Assembly: GCA_034723595.1 (NCBI GenBank) | Contig: JAYEPB010000036.1 | Coordinates: 1 to 17,490 of the forward strand | DNA from: JAGLGH01 sp034723595 | Lineage (GTDB): Archaea; Nanobdellota; Nanobdellia; Woesearchaeales; JAGLGH01 | DNA length: 17,490 nucleotides | Direction of reading: 5' to 3' | Shown here: positions 5,951 through 16,300 of the stretch, piece by piece | How positions within the stretch are numbered: position 1 is the first letter of the stretch | Layout: every line of letters starts with the position of its first letter | The notes under the pieces: generated by a model | Seen by the model: the letters and a program-made list of their open reading frames with translations, nothing else | What the model was told of the DNA's origin: nothing | Databases searched by the model: none | Made by a program: the position numbers and the translations under genes

Positions 5951-6046
5951 TATAGAGAGTTTTGAATAACCCATCAAATTGTTCAAAACTCTGATAGATT
6001 ACTTTGATTAATTCATCAAAAGTGGGGTTAATCAAAGTCCTCTATA
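5951..6046 (-). repeat. 96-bp two-hairpin repeat, copy B (inverted)
   Basis: The reverse complement of this segment matches copy A at 95 of 96 positions, with the same two hairpins and TATAGAG termini. Just outside the hairpin-2 end the two copies also share a near-identical ATTAAAAG(G)TATAG junction differing by one base insertion, so homology may extend about 8 bp further. It lies about 35 nt after the Rid gene stop and 24 nt before the small membrane-protein start, all on the minus strand. Near-identity between the copies implies recent spread or ongoing gene conversion. Confidence 0.93.
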
Positions 6047-6081
6047 TAAAACTTTTTATTCTATTTTTTAGTCCTTGAAAC

Positions 6082-6480
6082 TTATTTCTTCTTTATTGCA
6101 ATTACATCAATTTCAATATCACAACCCTCTTTGGCAGTTTTACTAATTTCCACCAAAGTGCTCACAGGTTTTGAATTAGCAAAATATTTGTTTCTGATTG
6201 GAGATATTTTTGAGAAATCACTCATTCTTATGACATAGATGACAGCTTTAACAACATCATCTAATGATGATCCAGCTTCATTTAATATTTTCTGAATACT
6301 TTCAAAAACAAATTCAGTTTGTTTCTCTATATCATCAGGCGCAACTACTTTTCCATCTTTATCCATGGCAATTTGTCCTGTAACAAAAATCATCTCAGAA
6401 TTAGCCACATCAACTTTCAAACCATGTGAGTATGCTCCCATAATCTCAGCCGAGTCTTTTGGATTAATTTGTTGTTTCAT
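6082..6480 (-). CDS. Rid-family protein (RidA/YjgF-like) lacking the catalytic arginine
   Basis: A 132-aa protein of the Rid (YjgF/YER057c/UK114) family, which forms trimers. Family features are the early AYSHGLKV segment (16-23), FVTGQIAMDKDGKVV (32-46), the helix EKQTEFVFESIQKILNEAG (52-70), VVKAVIYVIRMSDF (77-89), and the C-terminal EIDVIAIKK. In enamine/imine deaminases the segment before VE reads PxRST, with Arg binding the substrate carboxylate. Here it is PVSTLVEI, so Ser107 takes the Arg position. This places it with Rid subgroups lacking that residue, and deamination of 2-aminoacrylate is doubtful. The gene is divergent from csaA across 115 bp and has its own promoter. Confidence 0.88.
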   Translation of the reverse strand: MKQQINPKDSAEIMGAYSHGLKVDVANSEMIFVTGQIAMDKDGKVVAPDDIEKQTEFVFESIQKILNEAGSSLDDVVKAVIYVIRMSDFSKISPIRNKYFANSKPVSTLVEISKTAKEGCDIEIDVIAIKKK

Positions 6481-6500
6481 ATCAATAAAGAAAAAACACT

Positions 6501-6512
6501 AATTAATAAAAC
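6501..6512 (-). promoter_or_regulatory. TATA box of the Rid gene
   Basis: GTTTTATTAATT on the minus strand is centred about 26 nt before the ATG at 6480, consistent with a leaderless transcript. Confidence 0.45.
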
Positions 6513-6563
6513 TTTGCTTTTAAAAAATTGCAAATGATTCATTGTTCAGAAAAAGCCCGCAAC

Positions 6564-6573
6564 ATTTATATAA
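6564..6573 (+). promoter_or_regulatory. TATA box of the csaA-like gene
   Basis: ATTTATATAA is centred about 27 nt before the ATG at 6596. No Shine-Dalgarno sequence lies between it and the start. Confidence 0.5.
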
Positions 6574-6595
6574 TTCCTATTAATACTAATTTATT

Positions 6596-6928
6596 ATGGC
6601 AGCATTTGAAGATTTTCAGAAATTAGACATAAGAGTTGGCAGGATTGTAGAAGTAGAAGATTATCCTGAAGCGAGAAAACCTTCCTACAAACTAAAGATT
6701 GATTTAGGAAATGAAATAGGGATAAAGAAATCCTGCGCTCAACTCGTAAAGAATTATACTAAAGAAAATCTGAAAAATAAATTAGTTATGTGCATAGTAA
6801 ATTTTCCACCAAGGCAGATTGGATCTGCAATATCTGAAGTTTTAACTTTAGGAGTTCCTGACGAAAATGGAGAATGTGTCTTAATCGAACCAGAACAAGA
6901 TGTTCCTATTGGTGGAAAATTGTATTAA
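6596..6928 (+). CDS. csaA: CsaA-like tRNA-binding-domain protein
   Basis: A 110-aa single-domain protein with the OB-fold tRNA-binding module also found in MetRS C-termini and Arc1p/EMAP II. Diagnostic runs are FQKLDIRVGRIVEVEDYPEA (7-26), YKLKIDLGNEIGIKKSCAQL (31-50), YTKENLKNKLVMCIVNFPPR (54-73) and SEVLTLGVP (80-88). These match CsaA along its whole length. CsaA was described in Bacillus as a dimeric chaperone-like factor in protein export, but the fold suggests tRNA or other nucleic acid binding; archaeal members are uncharacterised. The gene is monocistronic and divergent from the Rid gene. A T-rich CTTTTTC just after the stop may end transcription. Repeat copy C begins 18 nt after the stop. 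Confidence 0.9.
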   Translation: MAAFEDFQKLDIRVGRIVEVEDYPEARKPSYKLKIDLGNEIGIKKSCAQLVKNYTKENLKNKLVMCIVNFPPRQIGSAISEVLTLGVPDENGECVLIEPEQDVPIGGKLY

Positions 6929-6945
6929 GGCTTTTTCTGAATTGA

Positions 6946-6971
6946 ATAGAGGACTTTGATTAACCCCACTT
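6946..6971 (+). repeat. Truncated copy C of the two-hairpin repeat
   Basis: Twenty-six bases identical to the hairpin-1 end of copies A and B, from ATAGAGGACTTTG to CCCCACTT, in the same orientation as copy A. The match stops abruptly inside the hairpin-1 loop, so no stem can form. It is joined directly to the gene remnant that follows. Confidence 0.85.
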
Positions 6972-7131
6972 ACCAATAATTCCTAAAGAAAAAGACTATA
7001 AACATTATTACCTTATCCCAGAATATAGGATGGTACCTTTAATAGAGCGAGTTCCTGAAGATGTATTTCATCATGCAAGATTAGATATTCGAAACATGTG
7101 GGTAACAACAATAGAAATATTTGAGCTCTGA
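6964..7131 (+). pseudogene. 3' remnant of an unidentified gene fused to repeat copy C
   Basis: An open stretch of 55 codons lies between TAA at 6961 and TGA at 7129-7131. The first few codons come from repeat copy C. The rest reads like genuine protein (PIIPKEKDYKHYYLIPEYRM, then PLIERVPEDVFHHARLDI and NMWVTTIEIFEL). There is no start codon before Met at 7030 and no TATA box or Shine-Dalgarno sequence near it. The likely history is that a larger gene lost its 5' part at the repeat junction. I do not recognise the family. A short functional gene starting at 7030 (33 codons) cannot be excluded. Confidence 0.45.
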
Positions 7132-7336
7132 TTCATGATTACATAACCAGACCTATGACGTGATATTGAATAATTAAAACCCAAAGCGGATGCTTTTGAA
7201 AAATTAAATTCTGATGACAAATTAACTTTTTCATAATTTCTACTCCAAAAATTTCTTCTTTATATTGCACTTTCTGTATATAATTATTCTGAATATTTTT
7301 ATTGCATCTGGTATTATCAAACCAAATCGTTAATTA
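7132..7336. other. Intergenic, nothing identified
   Basis: AT-rich sequence between the gene remnant and the end of the giant gene, completing a 408-bp gap that starts at 6929. The stretch around 7180-7237 is open for about 19 codons on the plus strand (KADAFEKLNSDDKLTFS then stop). It could be a further decayed fragment of the same gene, but this is too short to claim. No terminator hairpin, RNA gene or promoter could be supported. Confidence 0.3.
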
Positions 7337-10300
7337 TTATTTATTCCATCCTTTTTGTTCTATCCAGATTTTCATTGTACCTTCAGAACACCCATAAAGA
7401 AGCTCTCCTTTAACATTTCCTGGTTTAAGTTCAAGTATCTGTTCGCATGTACAACCAAATGTGTCTTCTATGGTAAATCTGCTATTTATTATCTCACAAT
7501 TGTTATCCTTTTGTTTTCCGCAAATTTTTGTTTCGAAGAATAAGTCATTATCAATTACTGCATAATGATTTGGGTTTAAGTTCATTATTGACATTTCTGG
7601 TATGAGGCTTTCCAGACAAGTATCTATTGTACAATCATTTATTCCATCCATGTCATTATCAACATCATCCACTATACCATTGCAGTCATTATCTTTTCCG
7701 TCACATATCTCTTGTGCTCCTGGATGCACAGTTGAATCAGAATCATTGCAATCCAAAGGTTCACAATAACCATCTTCATCCTCATCAATACATTCTGTAG
7801 AATGTGAACAGACACAATTGTCAAGACAAGTATCTATTGTAAGAGGATTATTATCATCGCAATCAGAATCATTTTCGCAATCCGCATTGCATTCATTCAT
7901 ATTACATGTATGAAGGAACATATAATCTATTACTGTACATCCTGTTAGTGCATAACACACACTATCAAATGACTCAGCATAATCCCACGTAAAAGGATTA
8001 TTATCAGGATTGTTTGAACAGGTGGCAATCTCAACAAAGTCATATATGTCACAGTTTGTGTTGTTCTCAGTGTATTCACAGATGTCTAATTCTTCATTGC
8101 ATAAGTCATCAGTACAGTCAACGCCGTCGGTGCATGCAGGCGCATTTCCTTGAGTACATACGCTTAATTTACAAGTTTCTTGACCATTGCAGAATAGGTT
8201 GTCGTCGCAATCTGCATCACCAATGCATTCAACTACTTGTATGTTCTGGCATTCACAGCCCACACAAGTATCATCTGTCTTTGGATCTGAATCATCACAA
8301 TCAACATCATTTTCACATTGTGCACTGCAAACATTTATGTTACAGGTATGAGTTAATTCAACAATTCCTGTCGTGCATGAATCACTAATCTCATCACAAT
8401 TGCTTGTAAAACCATCAAAATAATCTAATGTATAATCATTATCATCAGGACTGTTTGTGCAGGTTTCAATTTTAGAAAGGTCATTGCCTAAACAATCAAT
8501 TACTATGCCTGGCTGGCAATCAAGTATTGCATCACAAGTCTCAATACCATCACAATAAAATCCGTTGTCACAGACCAAATTATCAGGAACGTGCACAATC
8601 ATATCTTTAACTTCATCACAACTATCAATTGTGCAACCAACGTTATCATTTGTATTAATAGGTTCATGTAAAACAAGGTCATTATCCTCATCGCAAGAAT
8701 CAACAGTGCAGAACAAGCTGTCATTGACATCAATTGGAGTGCCTGAGATACATTGTCCTATTTTACATATTTCCCCTCCATTGCAGAACAGACCATCATC
8801 ACACTCTTCATTGCTTGTGCAACCATTAACATCATCGCAGACATCACCTATACCATCATAATCAGTATCAATCTGATAAGGGTTATATGTTTCAGGACAA
8901 TTATCGCAGACATCGCCCCATCCATCTTTAATTATATCAGTACGATTATAAGAGAATCCTCCGCCAGTATTTCCTGATGCCCATGATATCCAGTAGAAAT
9001 CTAGGTATGTATCTGATCCGATAACATGCAGACAAGTATTGCTCCCAGATATATTTCTCAAATCTCCATCAAAACAATTATTTTTCAATTTTCGCCATAT
9101 ATCATAATATTCATAATCAACTGTACTATAATATTCTGTAGTTTCTTCTCCGCACATTCCACATGCCCAGGCAATGTCTCCATCCTGAGTATTATATATA
9201 GGATAAGACTCGTCTCTCCAGAGGCAGACATCTGGTTCTATACAATCCTCTTCAAGCCCATAATTCTCATGTATAAAAACTATGTTGCTTATTATTGGGT
9301 CTGAGTCATTCTGGTCTGGATTATATGTTGCAGGGCAATTGTCATCTGTGTAAAATATTCCATCTCCATCATCTATGTCTGTTTCAGTATAGCAATTGCC
9401 AAGGTAGCATATATCATTGCAGGTTTCAATATAAGTTTCGCTTATATCAGCAGAACAAGAGGATTGTAATGTTCCTGGATTTATGCATGAATAATCTGCG
9501 ATATTATGATATACTTCAAGACCATCGCAATACCTGGCTTCAAAGAATCCATCAATGCCGCAATCATCATCTGAATAGCATTCAATTGTCCCTTCGAGGA
9601 TTCTAAGTTTAAGCATCATGCTACCTGAAAAGCCACCATCAGTTACATTAAATGAAATATTATATTCACCAGCATCATTTAATTCTGGACGAAGTTCCAA
9701 CCAACCTCTGCCATCGGGAAGATAATCAAAAACTGCAAAATCTGGAAGATTGGTCGCCGATAGTACCAACAGATGATTCTCTGGGTTAAATACCTTAACT
9801 GAAACATTAAGGAATTCTCCTTCATACATCTGCTGGTCTTCTTTAGGTATGAATACTGGTTTTTCATAGTTTATTACAAGCGGGAGATAATCTCCTTCAA
9901 ATAGAATGTCAGAAGAGTTATGTGGTACTAGAGTATCACCGAGATAATCGTTGTCTAAATCAATTCCAGTATAATCAGTCCAGTAATTACCGCCGATATA
10001 TGGTCCGCCTATAATATTTGGACCATTTATTTTTGATGTATTCCAATAATTGTTTTCAGAATCATCATATCCTGGGGCGCCAATGAACATATTGTTGTAT
10101 ATGTAGTTATAATCACAAGTGACATATCCTTCTTCTAAGTAAATACTATGTTGCCATGATGAATTAACCTTATTATTATATATCTCATTATAATCTCCCC
10201 TTACAAAAATCCCTACTGAATTATTCTCTAATGTATTATTGAAAATCGTATTATATTCTGAATGGTACTTATTGGTCAACTGTTCTCGCAGATAAATTCC

Positions 10301-13300
10301 AGTCAAGTTTGAAGAGCTGATGTAATTATTTGAGATAAGGTTATTATCTCCGGCCGCTTGAATTCCCTTCCTGTTATTATGCAACAAATTATCTGAAACA
10401 ATAAAATCATAGCATTCTTCCATATAGACTCCATACCCACTATCCCTCACTATGTTTGATGATATTGTTGAATCTTCACCAGTTATGTGAATGCCATAAC
10501 AATTGTTTTCAATGAATGTGTTGTTTACAATATTCACTTCATTACTATCTTCAATATGAAGACCTGCTTCAAAACAAGAAGTACCTGTCCAATGGCCATT
10601 GAAACTGAATACACTGTTAACAACAGTATTATTATTACCTAACACCACAGCACCTTCCATGTGATTAAAATCGAACACACTATCTGAAACTATATTATTA
10701 TGCCCTTCTTTCCTATATAAAAGTCCATACCAATTATTGGATGAATTGACATTAGCAAGCTTTGAATTATCAGTAAAGTATGAAAGGATTCCGTTGTTTT
10801 TTAAGGTCTCTGAGCCAGTTACATTGACATTGGTGACATTAGAACCGTCAGCGTCACATAAGAATAATAAGGAAAATTCTTTATCTAAGATATTTACAGT
10901 TTGGTTATGGTATTCTATTGGAAGATCCCTTGAGCCAGTATTATTTTGTATGTTTTGACTGCATGAAGCATCCCATGGTGCAAAATAAAAGTCATACTTC
11001 CCATTTTCTTTCAATAGGTTATCATGGATGATATTATCTTTTGTTCTGCCAATCAAATAATAGATGCTTACTAGTTCAATGCCATAGTGACCGTTCCCTA
11101 TCGCCGTATTTCCAATGACAGTATTGTTTGGTCCTCCAAGTTCGAGTCCTGCCCCCTCATTATCCCTTAACAAATCTATATTCCCATTAAGGAGATTATA
11201 TGAAATATTATTTTCAATGCCTGATGAATATATTCCTGAACCCACATTATTGCTGACATTGTTAAAGACCAATGAATTGTAGTGCGACCTAAAGATTTTT
11301 ATTCCTAAACGATTATTAGTTATAGTATTATTGATAAAAGAAGAATTCTCACTGGTATAATAGACCTTGATTGACCCTTCAACATATACTCCTCTATTGC
11401 TGTTGTCATGTATGATGTTGTTTGCAACGTGATTGTTGCTTGAATACTTCATATATATTCCTTCTTGATTATGGGTTATCTCATTGCTAATGATACTGCA
11501 GTTTCCAAAAGTGTCAACGAAAATACCCGAATTACCATCTCCTTTTCCGTCTTGCACACTGAAACCTTCAATAGTGACACCATTGTGCATGATATTTAAT
11601 ACTTCTATTGATTGGTCTGCAGCTTTTACTATACATCCATAATCTAAGTCATTGCATTTTAAAATGAGTTCTTTTGTGACATTGACATTCTCAATGTATG
11701 TTCCGCTGTTAACTAGTATTGTATCACCATCAATAGTGGTTGGCGAGTCTATTGCTTCTTGGATTGTCGAATAATCTGCAGGTACATGAATTGTTATAGG
11801 TGGACGATCACCAATCAATTGTATATAATCCTCTTTTATTTCACTGACAATGTCACCATCATCCTCATATACTGTTAGGGTCACTGTATAATTGCCAGGG
11901 TCATTGAATGTGAAAAATGGGTTTTGTGCATCTGCATCTGTTCCAGAGACTTCTATTGTTCCATCACTGTCAAAATCCCATTCCCAAAGTGTTATTCCAT
12001 CGTAAGAAGTGCTATCTTCTGTAAATTCTAATGTAATAGGTACTACACCATTTTGTTGATTGACAGTATAAGCAGGCTTTGGGTCAGTATCATTTACATA
12101 TACCATAGTGAATGAATAGTCTGAGTAATCTACTTCAGGGAATGTTCCTGCCTTTATCTGCAGATATGGTTCATAAATCCCTTCTGTATCATATTTGACA
12201 TATTTTTGTGAGCTTATGCTCCATGAACCACTGTTTCCATTATCAGGATACCAATAGTATTGTTTTGTTCTTCCCTGAGGGTCATAGGATGCAGAACCAT
12301 CAAGTGTTAGAGACTCTCCTTCAATACCATAATAAGGACCGCCAGATATTGCTACAGGAGTGTTATCTTCGTGCTGGAACTGAGTATAATTATAATCCTT
12401 TGTCATGTGTGTTCTATTGTCAAGCAGAGTTTCATTGATATCTCTTAAAATGTAGACAATCTTGTATGGGCCATTAATACCATGGTCATATATATTGTCT
12501 GTCCCATTAAATTTAAGCTCTAGATTGTGGTTGCCAAGAGTCATATAATAAGATCCGTTACCTTCTGACATAAGTTCATCATTTGAATCAATGAGTTTTA
12601 CATTGAGAAATACCATCCTTTCAATTACAGTTGTGATGTTTGCAACAACACTTAATAGCTCATACAAGCCATCACTGTTTGTATCCTGACCATAATCTCT
12701 TATCTCTTTGAAATAAGTGCTTTTTTCTATGTTTGCTACAGTGTTATATGGAAGTGAATCATAAGTGCCATCATTTACACTCAACATTACCTTATATTTC
12801 CCGTTTTCATCATATGAATGGAGGGGGTTTTCTTGTGTTGAATTTGTTCCATCTCCAAAATCCCAGAAGTATGTCAGCGGCAAGCCATCAGGATCAAATG
12901 AATTAGAACTATTAAACAAGATCTCTTGAGTTTCATGCCCACTGTAAGGTCCGTGTCCATTTGCAACAGGAAATCCTATTGACACTGTTGTGGTTTCTGG
13001 TGAAGATGATAATAAGCCATCATTGACTATTAAAGTTATATTGTATATTCCATCAGACAAATATGTGTGAAGAGAGCTTTCATCTGTTGAATTTGTTCCA
13101 TCTCCAAAATCCCAGAAGTATGTTAATGGGGAGCCTTCAGGATCAATTGAACCAGAACCATCAAATGAAACAGGAGTTCCAACAGTGCCCGAATACGATC
13201 CACCTGGGTCTGCAATTGGAGGCAGGTTTGGAACCATGTCTGTTGTCAGGTTGAACATAGTATAATTATATGCCCCGGTTGTATAATCATCTTTAATGTA

Positions 13301-16300
13301 ATTGAACATGCTGGAATCACCAGTATGATACACTAAAACATCCTTAAGATAATATGGTCCATCCATTTCATTTTCTAATATTTCACTACCATTGAAATGC
13401 AATTGTATTGTCTGTTGACCCTGAGCGAGCCACAACTTATTATCTGCCCAGGCAATATCTTTCCCAAGCGAATCTACAAGCCTGGCTTTTACATAACAAT
13501 GACCTTGTGTTACCATATCAACACCAACATCAATAGTGAGATAATCATAAATACCATCGCCATTCAGATCCACTCCATTGTCTGAATAAGTGCCTGTAAT
13601 CTCTATGAGATGCTCAAAATCATCTTTATCATATGGATATGTCTCATAGTTTCTGCTTTCAATTACTGCTCCATTATTATTGGCATCCATAATCTCTAGA
13701 GTGACCATATATGGACCGTTTTGGGTTGTCTTGTATATGTTGAATCCGTTAAAGAGCATGTGGATTCTATTATTGCCAGGTGTCAGATTATATACATAAT
13801 CCTCGCTATTAATCTCATAGGTCTGGGTAAATTCTCCTGATGATGGTGTTGTAAGGAGCAGGCTATCAGAAATCCAGGTTCCATTCGGAAGATAAAGGCT
13901 GCCTTGGAGAATAATCTCCCTATCTATATCACTGCTAATGTTCACATAGACACCAAGATAATTATATACATCAACTTCTGTCATGTAGATTCCCATATCA
14001 GTTATGCTTTCAATCAGGACTGATTCAAATTCAGTATAATCATAGTTGCCTGTCTTATATACATGTTCTATCTTTCCGGCAATTTTCTCATCACTGTCAT
14101 AAATAATTAAATCCATTATATAACTTGTATCAAGAAGCCTTGCATTAGCAATATCCTGACCATTGAAATCAATGTCCACTGTGCTTGTCACTGAATCAAC
14201 ATATGCAGATGAATCAGAAAATGAGACTATGTTTCTATTTTCATCATACAGATAAGCAAGGAATCTATAATCACCTGGTACTGTTGAACTGATATCCATT
14301 TCAATTCTTAGGAAATCATAGGACTCGTCTTCATCACTGTCTACTCCCTGATCTGTAATATCCATATCAAAGTCCCCTTCAGGCGGAATCTCAAACATGA
14401 GGTGGTTGTAGCCAGTAGTGATGTATGTATCTTTGTCAAGGACAGAATCATCATCTTCGAGTATTATTGTTAGATTATAGGGTCCATTCTTATTGTTTCT
14501 TCTGATTACTTTTCCGGGATATTCCAAAAGAACAGTATTCAGTCCAGAATCAAGTTCCTGATAAGTGTTGGCATCTGATATACCAAATCCTTCTAAATCT
14601 GCAAGATGACCTTTTATATTATAATAGCCTTGTGAATCAACATCAACACTGATATTGAATAGTAGTTGTTCGTACAACAAATCATTATTGCTGTCAATTG
14701 CATTTTCAGATATTATTCCTGTTAGCGCTGCTGTTGGCTCTTTAAAATCTGTAATATCATATGGTTGCGTATAATATGTTGCTGGCTCGTTGAATAATGG
14801 CTCGTTTTCTGTAGACCTTATTGTGATGCCTTTGAAAACATAGGGCCCATTTATCCCATGAGCATTGATACTATCTCCATCAAAATCGAGTGTTATAGTG
14901 TTGTTTCCAGAAACAAGCTCAAAAAACTGTTTTGTCCCATCAAGAAAATTATCACCATCATATAGGCTTCCCCAAATGTAATATGTTCCTGGTTCATCTG
15001 CATAAACAGAGAAATTTATGCTTAGATAATCATAAAAGCCGTCAAGATTTGTATCTCTTCCAAAATCACTGTATGGGTTTGACCTGTAAATTTTTGGCCT
15101 GGCAAATTCTGTGTAGTCATAAGATGATGTGTTGTATATATCATTCCTGAAATCAATCATTGACTTGTTTTCATCAGCAAGATATATATTAGATAAGGCA
15201 AGGTTGCCGTCAAGATGGTATTGATAGATGCATTCACCATCAAATGTGAGATTAGCATTGGTAATGCCTGAATCCAATGTAACTTTGTTCATTCCAAAGC
15301 AGAATTCGTCACTATCAAAGTCCTCGACAAATCCATATATATAATATTCACCAGGGGTGGTTATGTTCAGACCAACATTGATATTAAGGTATTCTGCAAA
15401 TCCATCACTATCTGCGTCGACCTTATAATCAGAGAATGTTTCTGTAAAAAAATAGGGATCTGTTCCATTTGGCGGCCATTTGGTTGAGTTTTTATAGCCA
15501 TGCTGAATAAACATATTCTTTACAGAATCATCATCAAGAGTGAGATATCTTAGACCATATTCCAGATAAAATTCCTTTAATGTTTTTGGCTGGTTTGTTC
15601 TAAGGGTTTCAAAAATCTTGTTTGTTGAATCAATAGGGCTATTATCAAGTTCCCACCATATGTCTGCCATTGAAAAGGACCACCAGCTTATATTTACCTG
15701 TTGCTTATTAAGATCAATATTCATCCCTGCAGCTCCATGTGTCCTTGGATCATTTCTTGCAAGGAATGAACCAAAATTTGCCCAGTTCTCATCAAGTGCA
15801 TCCTGTGCAGGAGCCCTGTCTGGTCCATAAGGCATATCCCACCGAGTTGATACTACGTGAGAGTATTCATGTGCAACCACAAACCTCAGTCCCTGGTCTG
15901 GCTTCATATGATTCTTATGTAAGTGGATAGAATAAGTAGGTGGATAGAAATATGATGAATTAAAATCATCATCAAATATCTCAATATTCATTGGATAAAA
16001 AGGCTCATAATATGATGGTCTTCTCATGAAATACTGGTATGCATTCACAAATGCCTGGTAGGTACTTCCTCCTTTTTCCTCAGAGAAATCCAAATCAATT
16101 GCTGTGTAGTCTATGTCCTTGCCAAACACTACATCAACAATATTTGATTCAGACAGCACATTGGCATCATCATTAGGGGTTCTATTGTCCCCAAATTCAG
16201 ACTCATTATAGAATGTTGCAGCAATATTGAATCGGTCGCTTGTAGGAGAGTATTCCAGTGTGCAATTCACTCTTGTCTCTTTAGATTCTTCAAATAGATC

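Noticed and set aside
5769..5969. Plus-strand 66-codon frame ending in IESFE, the same tail as the ADP-ribosyltransferase-like protein
   Set aside because: It is antisense to the much more convincing small membrane-protein gene. Its shared tail only reflects the shared repeat sequence being read in the same frame.
7180..7237. Short plus-strand open stretch KADAFEKLNSDDKLTFS
   Set aside because: About 19 codons without a start or known similarity; not enough to call a gene, noted only as a possible decayed fragment.
8014..8388. Plus-strand frame of 124 codons within the giant gene, and similar long frames at 8565-8861 and 9295-9606
   Set aside because: They are antisense to the cysteine/aspartate-rich coding region, have skewed His/Gln/Ser composition and no promoter; the minus-strand domains explain the sequence.
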